This document shows, piece by piece, positions 25,705 to 35,149 of a DNA stretch of 52,870 nt. This stretch comes from Nocardioides sp. (lineage in GTDB: Bacteria > Actinomycetota > Actinomycetes > Propionibacteriales > Nocardioidaceae). Numbering within the stretch: position 1 is the first letter of the stretch; each line of letters begins with the position of its first letter. Below the pieces are notes generated by a model. It was not told the origin of the DNA. It saw only the letters and a program-made list of their open reading frames with translations, and searched no databases. A program made the position numbers and the translations under genes. The DNA is taken from NCBI RefSeq assembly GCF_014360585.1, contig NZ_JACIXG010000032.1, positions 1 through 52,870 on the forward strand. Reading direction: 5' to 3'.

Positions 25705-27101
25705 TGGTCCGCCTCGACGTCATCGCTGTTGGGCGGGCACAGCGCCAATTCGGTGGAGAGCGCAGCGCCACTGGGGAGCAGCTGCAGCCACGTGCCGGGG
25801 ACGATCGGACCGGAGTCGAAGCTCAGTCCGAGCCGTGCGACCGTGATCGGACCGTCCAACGTGTTGACTGTGCCGCGGGCATCGATCAGATAGGGCGTCC
25901 CGCTCTTCTTGTCGAGCTTCTCTCCGTTGGCGGCGTAGACGAACGCGCCCTTGCCGGGATCTACCCGAGCCGAGGTGAGATCGTCGGCAGCAGGGGGCTC
26001 CGACGTCCGCCAAGCGTCCTCCCCCGGCTCGATGCCGAGCCGTACGGTCGTACCGTCGGTGGTGTCCAGCACTGCACAGGCGCTCGAGACGCCCGGCTGG
26101 AGCTTGGTCTCGGGCCAGAAGGTCTCCGGGCGGTCGCCGTCGATCTGGGGTCCGCTGTCCAGCGACGTCGTGCTGACCGACTTGCCAGCAGCCTGGAGCG
26201 CGGTGTCGTACACCTGCGCCGTGAACTCGTTGATCGGGATCCAGCCGGTCTCGGTGAGCAGATAGCTCCTGCTGTCGAAGATGCCCTTCGTGCCGATGGG
26301 GTGGTCCTCGCCCTCCATGGCCTGGCCGAACTTCGTATAGGCGCTCCCGAACGCCTCGGCCTCCAGGGGAGCGCCCGCGGGGAACAGGTTGACCCAGGCC
26401 TGCGGGACGTTGAGGGTCGGCGGAGAGGATTCGAAGACTCGATCGGCGTACGTCTCCTGGTCACCCTCGACCTTGTACCTGTAGGCCTGTTCGAAGCCTT
26501 CGGGCGTCGCGTGTTCGGCGATGAGGTAGGTGCCGTCCTCGGTCTGCACCATGAAACCGGTGTCCGTGGCCGACTTGACGTCCGGTTTCGCGGAGATGTT
26601 CAGGAAGGTGCCCGCTTCGTCGGCGGTGCACGCCGTCCAGCCGGTGTTGATGAAGTCGGACGTCAGCGGCAGCTCCTCCGGAACGTTGGGCCCGCCGAGG
26701 CCGATCGTCCCCTTGGGGAACTCCTTGTCGATCTCCTCCTGATCGATGACCTTGGACTTGTCCTCCAGGTCGAGACCGAGGATGAGCTGCGCGCTGGCCA
26801 GATTGACGACCGGGTGCAGCTCCTTGTCCTGGTCAGGGCCGGTGACAACGTAACGCGCGCCGCCCTTGGTGACGATCAGCCCATCGGTGTCGGCCCAGCC
26901 GGTGGCAGGCCTGGGTGAGAGGAAGTGGGCGACGGCACCGCCGGCGATGAGCAGCACCGCGAGGATGACGCCACCGAAGACCGAGCGACCCGGCCGGGCC
27001 GGCTCGACCTCGCGCCCACCGGGGGCGCCGGAGAGGAACGCGGAGACCAGCCGGCGGCGGCTGAAGGCGTGCGCCTCTACGAGATCCTTCTTGCTGGCCA
27101 T
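25689..27101 (-). CDS. eccB: T7SS core protein EccB
   Basis: Predicted 470-aa ESX membrane component. A short cytoplasmic N-terminus (MASKKDLVEAHAFSRRRLVS) leads to one membrane segment (about residues 41-62), then a large extracytoplasmic domain with ITKGGARYVV-like repeats (GLIVTKGGARYVVTG, GTYLIAEHAT, SRSYLLTETGWIPI). Cys156 and Cys341-type residues may form a disulfide. EccB sits on the periplasmic face of the ESX complex. ATG shares one base with the eccD stop (TGATG). Confidence 0.94.
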   Translation of the reverse strand: MASKKDLVEAHAFSRRRLVSAFLSGAPGGREVEPARPGRSVFGGVILAVLLIAGGAVAHFLSPRPATGWADTDGLIVTKGGARYVVTGPDQDKELHPVVNLASAQLILGLDLEDKSKVIDQEEIDKEFPKGTIGLGGPNVPEELPLTSDFINTGWTACTADEAGTFLNISAKPDVKSATDTGFMVQTEDGTYLIAEHATPEGFEQAYRYKVEGDQETYADRVFESSPPTLNVPQAWVNLFPAGAPLEAEAFGSAYTKFGQAMEGEDHPIGTKGIFDSRSYLLTETGWIPINEFTAQVYDTALQAAGKSVSTTSLDSGPQIDGDRPETFWPETKLQPGVSSACAVLDTTDGTTVRLGIEPGEDAWRTSEPPAADDLTSARVDPGKGAFVYAANGEKLDKKSGTPYLIDARGTVNTLDGPITVARLGLSFDSGPIVPGTWLQLLPSGAALSTELALCPPNSDDVEADQCVTQ

Positions 27102-28471
27102 CAGAAACCAGCCACCGCGGCGCCGAAGAGGCCCGAGGCGAGCACCATCAGCGGCAACATCGCAAGCAGGCAGATCGTCTCGGCGAGATCGGCCAGCCGG
27201 CCACGCCGGATGGACCCGACGTCAGGAACCAGCGTCAGCACCAGGAGTACGCCGCCCGCTGCCGCCAGCACGACGGCGGTCGTCGGCCGCCACTCCTCGT
27301 GGTAGACGAGCAGCGCGGCGCCGATCACGAGCAGTCCGGCGATCCCCGAGGAAAGCCCCACCAGCACCTCAGAGCCCGTCCGGTACTGCCGAGTGCGCAG
27401 CATCAGCACCACGCACGCGGCCAGCGCCACCAGCGTGCCGGCGAGCCCGAGCTGCACCACGAACGGTGTGGTCAGCACGACCAGGACGCCGACGGAGAGC
27501 GCGATCGCGACCAGGATCTCGTGGGCGACCTTGGCGTCGACCCGGACCTGGTCCTTTCGGATCTCGTCGGGGTCGAGGTTGATGTCCTCGTCGGAGTAGA
27601 GCTGAGGGACGTCGGTCTTGGTCGTGCTCAGCGCGAGCCACGGGAAGAAGCTGCCGGCCAGCACCACGACGACCAGGACGATCCCGAGCACGACGCCGGC
27701 GCTCCATCCGGTCGCGCTCAGCAGCAGACCGGCCACCAGGAAGACGCCACCGACGAGCGCGCCCGGCATCGCCAGGATCCGGGACTCGCCGAGGCCGAGG
27801 AAGCCGATCGCGGAGGCGAGCATCGCGCCCGCTCCGCCGATGGCAAGCGGCACCCCGACGCCGTCGCCCGGGCCGAAGGCGGCCGAGCCGATCAGGAAGC
27901 CGGCGACCGCGCCGTAGATCTCACCGATCCAAACAGCAGCGATCGCGGCGTCGTTCTCGGCCTCGAGCCGGGAGAGCACGATCGCGCCGCCGGCGAGGAC
28001 GATGCCGATCACGGCGGCCGCGACGCCGGCGAGCATCGACGGCGACTGGGTCCACAGCGCCCCGGCACCGAGGAGCAGCAGCAGCGCGGCAGCCAGCAGC
28101 GACGTACGCCTGCCTGCTTCCGGCTTCCAGGGAGCCATCTCACTCTCGACGACGTCGGTCATCGCCTCGACCACGTCGTCGTAGACCCGCGGCGGCTTGT
28201 CGTCGATCCCGGCGCTCACGGTGAGGACGCCACCGTCCTCGACACCCTGCGGGATCAGACCGAGGTCACCGGTCAGCTTGCGACCGTCGGCCAGCACGAC
28301 GCGGTAACCGGCGTACGCCGTCTGCGGGTCGAGCAACCCGACGCTTCGCGCGAGCTCGGGGACGAGCTCAGCGACCGGCACCGAGCCCGGCAGCACCAGA
28401 TCCATCCGACGGGTGCCGGAGGCGACAGTGACCCGTACCAACCCCGTGGGCGCCACCTGCGCCTGCGTCAT
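27101..28471 (-). CDS. eccD: T7SS membrane channel protein EccD
   Basis: Predicted 456-aa protein with an N-terminal ubiquitin-like domain (about residues 10-95, RVTVASGTRRMDLVLPGSV) and about 11 membrane segments from residue 125 to the end. EccD lines the inner-membrane ESX core. ATG 28471 is chosen over an in-frame start seven codons upstream because GAGGAG sits eight bases before it. It lies in the order esx-eccD-eccB-mycP. A second EccD-like gene is present upstream of the esx genes. Confidence 0.93.
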   Translation of the reverse strand: MTQAQVAPTGLVRVTVASGTRRMDLVLPGSVPVAELVPELARSVGLLDPQTAYAGYRVVLADGRKLTGDLGLIPQGVEDGGVLTVSAGIDDKPPRVYDDVVEAMTDVVESEMAPWKPEAGRRTSLLAAALLLLLGAGALWTQSPSMLAGVAAAVIGIVLAGGAIVLSRLEAENDAAIAAVWIGEIYGAVAGFLIGSAAFGPGDGVGVPLAIGGAGAMLASAIGFLGLGESRILAMPGALVGGVFLVAGLLLSATGWSAGVVLGIVLVVVVLAGSFFPWLALSTTKTDVPQLYSDEDINLDPDEIRKDQVRVDAKVAHEILVAIALSVGVLVVLTTPFVVQLGLAGTLVALAACVVLMLRTRQYRTGSEVLVGLSSGIAGLLVIGAALLVYHEEWRPTTAVVLAAAGGVLLVLTLVPDVGSIRRGRLADLAETICLLAMLPLMVLASGLFGAAVAGF

Positions 28472-28602
28472 TTCACGAACTCCTCGCGTCATGCCTGTGC
28501 CCGAGACGAACCGACCGAATGTCCCGAGAGCTAGGGCTACATCGCGCCCGCTGAGTCAGACAGCGAGCATCAGCGCTGACTTTGCCATAAAACCAGCGAC
28601 GA

Positions 28603-28629
28603 GGGGACCGGTGCCCTGCACCGATCCCC
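28603..28629 (-). terminator. Attenuator-like hairpin between esx genes and eccD
   Basis: In minus-strand RNA, GGGGAUCGGUGC pairs with GCACCGGUCCCC (one U-G wobble) around AGG. It lies about 24 bases past the esxA-like stop and about 130 before eccD, without a U-tract. It may lower expression of the membrane genes relative to the esx pair. The remaining gap holds nothing else I can support. Confidence 0.5.
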
Positions 28630-28652
28630 CCGTGTTGCGTGTGTTGACGGAC

Positions 28653-28946
28653 TCAGCCGCCGAAGCCAGCCGCGCCACGGCGGTCGGCGTCGTGCATGTC
28701 CTGCTGCGACTGGCCGACGAACGCCGCGCTCTGGGCGAGCGACTGCTGGATCTCGGCAACCGCACGGTCCCACTTCGCCTGAGCCTCGGCGTAGGCGTTG
28801 GCCGCCTCACCGGTGAACTCGGCCTTGAGCTTGTTGATGCGGTTCTCGAGGCCGGAGAGCTCGCCATCCATCCTCTTCACGCCGTTGCTGAGCGTGTCGA
28901 TGATGTTGGCCATGTCTCCATGATTGACCTTGATCTCTTCACCCAT
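28653..28946 (-). CDS. WXG100-family protein (EsxA-like)
   Basis: Predicted 97-aa helical-hairpin protein beginning MGEEIKVNHGDMANIIDTLS. The turn carries FTG (AEFTGEAANAYAEAQAKW) where most members have WxG, and the second helix runs to about residue 85, ending with a Gly-rich tail. It should pair with the adjacent upstream WXG100 protein and be exported by the T7SS. Translation start is well supported by GAGAGGAAACTGAC-like sequence with GAGAGGAAA upstream. Confidence 0.93.
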   Translation of the reverse strand: MGEEIKVNHGDMANIIDTLSNGVKRMDGELSGLENRINKLKAEFTGEAANAYAEAQAKWDRAVAEIQQSLAQSAAFVGQSQQDMHDADRRGAAGFGG

Positions 28947-28994
28947 GTCAGTTTCCTCTCAGAGTCTTGTGGAATGCGGGACCTGACCGGGTGG

Positions 28995-29330
28995 TCAGCC
29001 ACCCATCTTGAACGAGATGCTGTCCATGCTCGAGCTGACCGACTGGGTCGCGCCGGCAACATCCTCGTCAGCCCGGGTACCAGCCTTGCGCGCCTCGGTG
29101 AGCCCGTTCGTGAGCTCGTCGAGAGCGTTCGTGATGTCCCGCGACTTCCGCTCCCAGGTCTCGATGAGCTTGCCGAACGCGTTACCGCCCGCACCGTGCC
29201 AACCCTTGTCCTTGCCCGCCCTGGCCTCGCTCGCAACCGACGCACTGATGCTCTGCAGCTTGCCCTTGGTCTCAGCGATGTCGTTGACGGCGACGTTGAT
29301 CGCCTGGCCTTGCTTCATCTCACTGCTCAT
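28995..29330 (-). CDS. WXG100-family protein (EsxB-like)
   Basis: Predicted 111-aa helical-hairpin protein beginning MSSEMKQGQAINVAVNDIAE. It has the WxG turn as GWHGAGGNAFGKLIETW and a long C-terminal helix ending SSSMDSISFKMGG. The partner gene follows 48 bases downstream. ATG 29330 is preceded by GGAAGGAC; the longer open frame upstream overlaps eccD2 and is not coding here. No YxxxD/E export signal is evident near the C-terminus. Confidence 0.93.
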   Translation of the reverse strand: MSSEMKQGQAINVAVNDIAETKGKLQSISASVASEARAGKDKGWHGAGGNAFGKLIETWERKSRDITNALDELTNGLTEARKAGTRADEDVAGATQSVSSSMDSISFKMGG

Positions 29331-29482
29331 GGTGCTGTCCTTCCACCGGCGGAACCGGTTTCCTAGGTTGATACCTTGTGGAGCCCGGCTCCCGATGGGC
29401 TCCCCCGAGGTCCGGACACTGTGTTCATACCCCGTCTCCGGAGTTCTAAACAGAAAACTCTGAACTTTTTCAGCGATGCTGC
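29331..29482 (-). promoter_or_regulatory. Leader and probable promoter of the esx pair
   Basis: This 152-base gap holds, on the minus strand, a TATGAA box at 29429-29424 with TTTAGA at 29450-29445 (15-nt spacer, short) and a GGAGCCC/GGGCTCC hairpin at 29380-29403. The esxB-like start has a good ribosome-binding site. A long structured leader would suit high or controlled Esx expression. Confidence 0.35.
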
Positions 29483-30856
29483 CTAGCCATTGAAACCCGA
29501 CTCCCACAAGTGGCGGAAGAACCCTGAGGAAACTACGAACGAAGCGATGACAGCCGCACCGCACAGCGACTCCGACCAGTCGGCCCGAGCCGCCCACTTC
29601 GCCGAGCGCCAGCCCCGGCCGGTAGCGATGGCCGCGACGATCACCGCAAGACCGATGAGCACGACGCCCAGACCGAGCCAGGAGACCAGCTCCGGGTCGG
29701 CCCAGCCTACGAAGGCATGGACTCCGACCGCCAGCGCAATAACGCCAGCGATCCGCAGTACGCCACGAGGCAGCCAGTAGCGATAGCTGCGAGCCGAGAG
29801 CAGGATCACGAAGGCGCCCGCCATCATGATCAGCCAGCCGCCGACCCGGTCCAGCTCGGCGGTGGCGGTCGCGACCAGCCCCGGCCCGCTCACCGCCACT
29901 ACAGCGAGGATCGCCCACGAAGCCGCTGCCAGCGTCCGAGCGCCGCGCTCGGCCACTTGGGTGACCTCGCCGAACGGGACGGTGGCCGTGCTCGAGGTCG
30001 TCTTGGCGCGCGCGGACCAGGCGGTCACCGACAGCTTGGAGACGTCGAGGAGATAGGAGTCGGGCACGTCCACGGCGTACGAGGGCACGATCCGCGCCGC
30101 GAGCGCCGCCGCGGCGAACAGGATCGACCACGGCACCTGCGGGGAGGTGCCGAGCAGTGCGCACAACGCGGTCACCACGAAGACCGCGGCGCCGGCCAGG
30201 GTCCAGACCTTGAGCGCAGCATCGACGTCGCTCACGAGCGACCGCGAGATCGTCGCGACGATCGCGGCGCTCAGCCCGGCCACGCCGACGGCCATCGGCA
30301 GCGTCTCGGGCGCGGGGTCGATGGTGATGACGAAGGCAGCACCGGCAGCGAAGGCGGGCGCGACGATCGCCCGGCGCGCTGCGTACGGCCCGGCGGGGAG
30401 GATGCCGACCAGTGCGCCGAGCCCGAGCAGGGCGGCGATGGCTGTCTGCTGCCAGCCGTCGGCCAGGGCGCCGAACCCGGCGGCGGCGACGGCCAGCAGG
30501 GTGGCCAGACCGACCCAGTAGAACGAGAAGCTGCCCGCATGCCGCGGGGCGACCGTCTCCACGACCTCGGGCCGCGAGTAGGACTGCGTGGGCGGGGAGT
30601 CGGCGGCCAGCAAGGCGCCAGAGGTGACGCCGCGCGAGGCGAGGGAGGCGTCGGGCACGAGCACGTCTCCACGGCGGTCGCGCAGCACCGGCGGCGCGGG
30701 AAGACCGACCGCGGTGGCGTACTCCCGGGCCAGGTCCGAGGCGTGCGCGTCAGAGGGCACGACGATGTCGACCACACCGGCGGTGCCGTGGACCGTGACC
30801 GCCAGCCCGCCTGCTGCGAGCGCCGGCTCAACGGCATCGGCCGTCTGAGTGGGCAT
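29483..30856 (-). CDS. Second EccD-like T7SS membrane protein
   Basis: Predicted 457-aa protein with an N-terminal ubiquitin-like domain (about residues 15-85, AVTVHGTAGVVDIVVPSD) and about 11 membrane segments from residue 112 to the C-terminus, the EccD topology. Its sequence is clearly divergent from the EccD encoded downstream. ESX cores contain an EccD dimer, so the two could form a heterodimer (inference). ATG 30856 has GGGAGG five bases upstream. It starts the minus-strand T7SS run and is divergent from eccC. Confidence 0.88.
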   Translation of the reverse strand: MPTQTADAVEPALAAGGLAVTVHGTAGVVDIVVPSDAHASDLAREYATAVGLPAPPVLRDRRGDVLVPDASLASRGVTSGALLAADSPPTQSYSRPEVVETVAPRHAGSFSFYWVGLATLLAVAAAGFGALADGWQQTAIAALLGLGALVGILPAGPYAARRAIVAPAFAAGAAFVITIDPAPETLPMAVGVAGLSAAIVATISRSLVSDVDAALKVWTLAGAAVFVVTALCALLGTSPQVPWSILFAAAALAARIVPSYAVDVPDSYLLDVSKLSVTAWSARAKTTSSTATVPFGEVTQVAERGARTLAAASWAILAVVAVSGPGLVATATAELDRVGGWLIMMAGAFVILLSARSYRYWLPRGVLRIAGVIALAVGVHAFVGWADPELVSWLGLGVVLIGLAVIVAAIATGRGWRSAKWAARADWSESLCGAAVIASFVVSSGFFRHLWESGFNG

Positions 30857-30882
30857 GACACCTCCCGGATACGTGAAGACCC

Positions 30883-30899
30883 TGTGACAGAGTTCCACA
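30883..30899. promoter_or_regulatory. Imperfect Crp-like half-sites in the eccD2-eccC divergent region
   Basis: TGTGACAGAGTTCCACA carries TGTGA and CCACA half-sites but with seven bases between them instead of six. It shares TGTGA and GTTCCACA with the putative operator at crp. The extra base makes binding doubtful. Confidence 0.2.
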
Positions 30900-30967
30900 T
30901 CGGAAGCTCCACCGCCCGTTTTACCCGACCGGCACGGTTAAAGGTAGTGGCCGGGGTGTGGGCACTC

Positions 30968-30973
30968 TAAGAT
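30968..30973 (+). promoter_or_regulatory. Putative -10 box for eccC
   Basis: TAAGAT lies about 58 bases before the eccC GTG. The start codon has AGGGGG eight bases upstream. No clear -35 is seen. Confidence 0.4.
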
Positions 30974-31030
30974 CCAGACCACCTGCGGCATCCGGGCCCG
31001 CGGGCCGCTGAACCACTCCCAGGGGGACAT

Positions 31031-34000
31031 GTGACTATCGCTGCGACAGCCGGCGGTACCCGCACCGAAGAGCCAGAGGTCCCCGAGGGGGAGATCACGC
31101 TCAACCCTCCGCCGGCTATCGAAGAGGGCGAGGGCGTCGGCGGCATCCTGATGAACGCCATCCCCATGCTCGGTGGGCTCGGGTCGATCGTGCTCATCGC
31201 GACCATGCAGTCCGGCGCGGGCGGCTCCCCGCCGATCCAGCGTTACATCGCCGCCGGCATGTTCCTGTTCGCGACCCTCGGCTTCATCTTCGTGCAGATC
31301 GACCGTCAGCGGAAGCAGAAGCAGAAGCAGGTCGGCGGGCAGCGTACGGACTACCTGCGCTATCTCGCCGGGGTCCGGCAGTCGGCGCGCAAAGCCGGCG
31401 AGCAGCAGCGCAAGGCGCTGACCTGGCACTACCCCGCGCCGTCCTCGTTGCCCGCGATCGCCGAGGAGCGCAGCCGGCTGTGGGAGCGGTCGAACACCCA
31501 CAAGCGCTATCTCGACGTCCGCTACGGCGTCGCGCACCAGCCCCTGGCCCTGACCCTGGTGCCGCCCCAGCAGACCCCGATCGACCAGGTCGACCCGGCC
31601 TCGGCGAGCGCGCTGCACCGGCTGCTGACGGTCCACCGGGTCCAGCCGGACCTGCCCGCGGCGACCAACCTGCGCGGGTTCGACAAGATGGAGATCTGCG
31701 GCAACGAGGACCAGGCCCGGGCGCTGGCCCGTGCCCTGATCTGCGGGATGACGGCCTTCCACTCACCGGAGCAGCTGATCGTCGCCGTGCTCACCTCCGA
31801 GCGCAATCTCGCCGAGTGGGACTGGGTCAAGTGGCTCCCGCACGCGCAGAGCGGCCGTGAGGTCGACGCCGTCGGGCCGCGCCGCATGGTGGTCACCAAC
31901 ATCAACGATCTCGGCGCCCTCCTCCCGACCGAGGTCGGCGAGCGCGCCCGCTGGGGCACCGACGACCGGATCCCTGTTCCGCAGGTCGTGGTCATCGTCG
32001 ACGGCGGCTCGGTCCCGCCCGGCAACCACGTGCTCCCCGACGACGGCGTCCAGGGCGTCACCGTCATCGACCTACCGACCCACTGGGACGAGCTCTTCGA
32101 CTCCAGCCGGGTGCGGTTCCTGATCGATGACGAGGAGCCCGACGAGAACAGCACCGTCCCCGGCTACCAGGTGCGCGTACGCATGGACCCGGTCCGGCTG
32201 CGCGTGGACCAGATGACCATGGCCGATGCCGAGGCCTACGCCCGTCGTCTCACCGCGCTCTACACCGTGGCTCCGGAGGGATCCGACGCCGCCGCGGAGA
32301 CTCCGCAGGACACCGAGATCGCGGCGCCGAAGGACTACATGGCGCTGCTCGGTCTGGGGGACGTACGCTCCTTCGACCCCGACGTCGCCTGGCGCCCCCG
32401 CGCCAACCGCGACCGCCTGCGCGTGCCGGTCGGTGTCGGTGACGCCGGCCAGCAGATCCACATGGACATCAAGGAGTCGGCCCAGCAGGGTATGGGGCCG
32501 CACGGCCTCGTCATCGGTGCGACCGGTTCCGGTAAGTCGGAGTTCCTCCGCACCCTCGTCCTCGGTCTGGTGCTCACCCACCCGCCCGAGGTGCTCAACC
32601 TGGTGCTGGTCGACTTCAAGGGTGGTGCGACGTTCGCCGGCATGGCGGGCATGCCGCACGTCTCCGCGGTGATCACCAACCTCGAGGGCGAGCTCACCCT
32701 GGTCGACCGTATGCAGGACGCGCTCTCCGGCGAGATGACCCGCCGTCAGGAGCTGCTGCGCGAGGCCGGCAACTTCTCCTCGTTGAAGGACTACGAGAAG
32801 GCCCGTACGCAGGATCCCTCGATGGACCCGCTGCCGTCGCTGTTCATCGTGGTCGACGAGTTCTCCGAGATGCTCTCGGCCAAGCCCGAGTTCATCGACC
32901 TGTTCGTCGCGATCGGTCGACTGGGCCGCTCCCTCGGCATCCACCTGCTGCTCGCCTCGCAGCGCCTCGAGGAGGGCCGCCTGCGCGGCCTCGACTCGCA
33001 CCTCTCCTACCGCGTCGGTCTGCGTACGTTCTCCGCACAGGAGTCGCGGACCGTGCTCGGTGTTCCGGACGCCTACGAGCTCCCGGCCATCCCCGGGCTC
33101 GGCTACCTGAAGCCTGATCCGACCAACATGCAGCGGTTCCGGGCGGCGTACGTCTCCGGGCCGCCGGCTGCGGGCTCGCGGGTCCGCCGCGACGAGGGCG
33201 GCAAGCTGCAGGGCATCTACCCCTTCTCGATCGCCGAGGTGAAACAGCTGGCGATCCCGGCCGAGGATGAGGACGAGCGCCCGTCTGCACCGGTCGTCGG
33301 CGCAGACGGCGTTGAGAAGTCCATGCTCGACATCGCTGTCGACCGGATGACCGGACACGGCACCCCGGCCCACCAGGTCTGGCTGCCGCCGCTCGACATC
33401 CCCGACACGCTCGACACGTTGATGCCCGACCTGACCACCTCGCCCGAGCTCGGGCTGCACTCGCCGGCCTGGAAGCGGCTCGGCGGTCTGGTCGTGCCTC
33501 TCGGCATCGTCGACAAGCCGCGTGAGCAGCTGCGGGACACGCTCACCCTCGACCTGCGCGGGGCCGCCGGTCACGTCGCGGTCATCGGTGCGCCGCGCAC
33601 CGGCAAGTCCACGACGCTCCGCACCATCGTCACCTCGATGTCGTTGACCATGACGCCCCAAGAGGTGCAGTTCTTCGTGCTCGACTTCGGTGGTGGCACG
33701 TTCGCGCCGCTGGCCAAGCTCCCGCACGTCTCCGGTGTCGGCACCCGTTCCGAGCCTGACGTCGTACGTCGGGTCCTGGCCGAGGTCTCCGGCATCATCG
33801 ACCGACGTGAGGCCTACTTCCGGGCGCAGGGCATCGACTCGATCGAGACCTATCGCATCCGTCGTGCTCGCGGCCAGGCCGACGACGGCTGGGGCGACGT
33901 GTTCCTCGTCATCGACGGGTGGGGCACCCTGCGCGCCGACTTCGACGACCTCGAGTACGCCATCCAGGAGATCGCTCCGCGTGGCCTGACCTTCGGTGTC

Positions 34001-35065
34001 CACATCGTCGCGGCGGCCGGTCGCTGGGCCGAGTTCCGCTCGTCGATGCGCGACATCTTCGGCACCAAGCTCGAGCTGCGTCTGGGTGACCCGATGGATT
34101 CCGAGCTCGACCGCAAGATCGCCGCTCTGGTGCCGACCGGGCGTCCGGGTCGAGGCATCGTGAAGGAGAAGCTCCACTTCCTCAGCGCGCTGCCCCGGAT
34201 GGATGGTGACGGCTCTCCGACGACGTTGGGCGACGGTGTCGACGATCTGATCTCCCGGGTCTCCGCCGCCTGGCAGGGACCTGCCGGACCCAAGCTGCGG
34301 CTGCTGCCGGAGCGGATCACGATCGAGCAGATCCGCGAGCAGGCCGGGGTCACCGAGGAGAAGCCCGGCAAGCGACTGCTGCTGGGCATCAACGAGAAGG
34401 AGCTGGCACCGGTCGGCCTCAACCCCGCCACCGAGCCCCATCTGCTCGTCTTCGGCGACGGCCAGTCCGGCAAGTCCTCGATGCTGCGCAGCATCGCCCG
34501 CGAGATCATGCGGACGCACACACCCAAGGAGGCGCAGATCGCGGTCGTCGACTACCGGCGGTCGTTGCTCGGCGAGATCCCCGAGGACTACCTGGTCGGC
34601 TACCTCACCTCGGCGACGCAGGCGAACCCGACGCTGAACGACCTGGCGGCGTACCTGACGAAGCGGATCCCGGGTCCTGACGTCACCCCCGAGGAGCTGC
34701 GCAACCGGTCGTGGTGGTCGGGCGCGGAGCTGTTCGTGCTCGTCGACGACTACGACCTCGTCTCGACGCAGCAGGGCTCGCCCCTGGCTCCGTTGCAGCC
34801 ACTGATGGCTCAAGCCGGCGACGTTGGCCTGCACGTCATCCTCGCCCGCCGCTCGGGTGGCGCTTCGCGCTCCCTCTACGAGTCGGTCATCCAGTCCATG
34901 CGCGACCTGGCGATGCCCGGTCTGCTGCTCTCCGGCAACCCGGACGAGGGTCCGCTCGTCGGCAACCTGAAGCCGGTCCCGACCCTCCCGGGCCGTGGGC
35001 GCCTCGTCACCCGGGAGCGCGGCGTCGAGGTCATTCAGCTGGCGTGGAGCGAGTCCTCGATCTGA
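31031..35065 (+). CDS. eccC: T7SS ATPase EccC (three FtsK/SpoIIIE domains)
   Basis: Predicted 1344-aa motor of the ESX system. Two membrane segments (about residues 38-60 and 68-90) are followed by three FtsK/SpoIIIE ATPase domains. Walker A motifs are GATGSGKSE (about residue 497), GAPRTGKST (about 853) and GDGQSGKSS (about 1141). Domain 1 has a full Walker B (FIVVDEFSEM); domains 2 and 3 read LVIDGWG and VLVDDYD, lacking the catalytic Glu, in line with known EccC where only the first ATPase is fully active. It is a single-chain EccC, not the split Ca/Cb form. The gene is divergent from the rest of the locus. Confidence 0.96.
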   Translation: MTIAATAGGTRTEEPEVPEGEITLNPPPAIEEGEGVGGILMNAIPMLGGLGSIVLIATMQSGAGGSPPIQRYIAAGMFLFATLGFIFVQIDRQRKQKQKQVGGQRTDYLRYLAGVRQSARKAGEQQRKALTWHYPAPSSLPAIAEERSRLWERSNTHKRYLDVRYGVAHQPLALTLVPPQQTPIDQVDPASASALHRLLTVHRVQPDLPAATNLRGFDKMEICGNEDQARALARALICGMTAFHSPEQLIVAVLTSERNLAEWDWVKWLPHAQSGREVDAVGPRRMVVTNINDLGALLPTEVGERARWGTDDRIPVPQVVVIVDGGSVPPGNHVLPDDGVQGVTVIDLPTHWDELFDSSRVRFLIDDEEPDENSTVPGYQVRVRMDPVRLRVDQMTMADAEAYARRLTALYTVAPEGSDAAAETPQDTEIAAPKDYMALLGLGDVRSFDPDVAWRPRANRDRLRVPVGVGDAGQQIHMDIKESAQQGMGPHGLVIGATGSGKSEFLRTLVLGLVLTHPPEVLNLVLVDFKGGATFAGMAGMPHVSAVITNLEGELTLVDRMQDALSGEMTRRQELLREAGNFSSLKDYEKARTQDPSMDPLPSLFIVVDEFSEMLSAKPEFIDLFVAIGRLGRSLGIHLLLASQRLEEGRLRGLDSHLSYRVGLRTFSAQESRTVLGVPDAYELPAIPGLGYLKPDPTNMQRFRAAYVSGPPAAGSRVRRDEGGKLQGIYPFSIAEVKQLAIPAEDEDERPSAPVVGADGVEKSMLDIAVDRMTGHGTPAHQVWLPPLDIPDTLDTLMPDLTTSPELGLHSPAWKRLGGLVVPLGIVDKPREQLRDTLTLDLRGAAGHVAVIGAPRTGKSTTLRTIVTSMSLTMTPQEVQFFVLDFGGGTFAPLAKLPHVSGVGTRSEPDVVRRVLAEVSGIIDRREAYFRAQGIDSIETYRIRRARGQADDGWGDVFLVIDGWGTLRADFDDLEYAIQEIAPRGLTFGVHIVAAAGRWAEFRSSMRDIFGTKLELRLGDPMDSELDRKIAALVPTGRPGRGIVKEKLHFLSALPRMDGDGSPTTLGDGVDDLISRVSAAWQGPAGPKLRLLPERITIEQIREQAGVTEEKPGKRLLLGINEKELAPVGLNPATEPHLLVFGDGQSGKSSMLRSIAREIMRTHTPKEAQIAVVDYRRSLLGEIPEDYLVGYLTSATQANPTLNDLAAYLTKRIPGPDVTPEELRNRSWWSGAELFVLVDDYDLVSTQQGSPLAPLQPLMAQAGDVGLHVILARRSGGASRSLYESVIQSMRDLAMPGLLLSGNPDEGPLVGNLKPVPTLPGRGRLVTRERGVEVIQLAWSESSI

Positions 35066-35099
35066 TCTGTTTCGGCGAACGCCCGTACTCCGTCGGCTT

Positions 35100-35142
35100 G
35101 AAGAACGGCCCGCGACCCTCGCCGGGTCGCGGGCCGTTCTTC
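35100..35142. terminator. Bidirectional terminator between eccC and the pseudokinase gene
   Basis: A perfect 19-bp stem (GAAGAACGGCC... with ...GGCCGTTCTTC) and a 5-nt loop lie between convergent genes. T-rich bases follow the stem on the plus strand and A-rich bases precede it. Confidence 0.9.
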
Positions 35143-35149
35143 GTTGGCG

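Noticed and set aside
30883..30899. Crp operator in the T7SS divergent promoter
   Set aside because: The half-sites are separated by seven bases, not six; kept only as a low-confidence note because it resembles the site at crp.
32072..34834. 920-codon open frame opposite eccC
   Set aside because: Long antisense frames arise from GC-biased third positions; eccC on the other strand has three Walker motifs.
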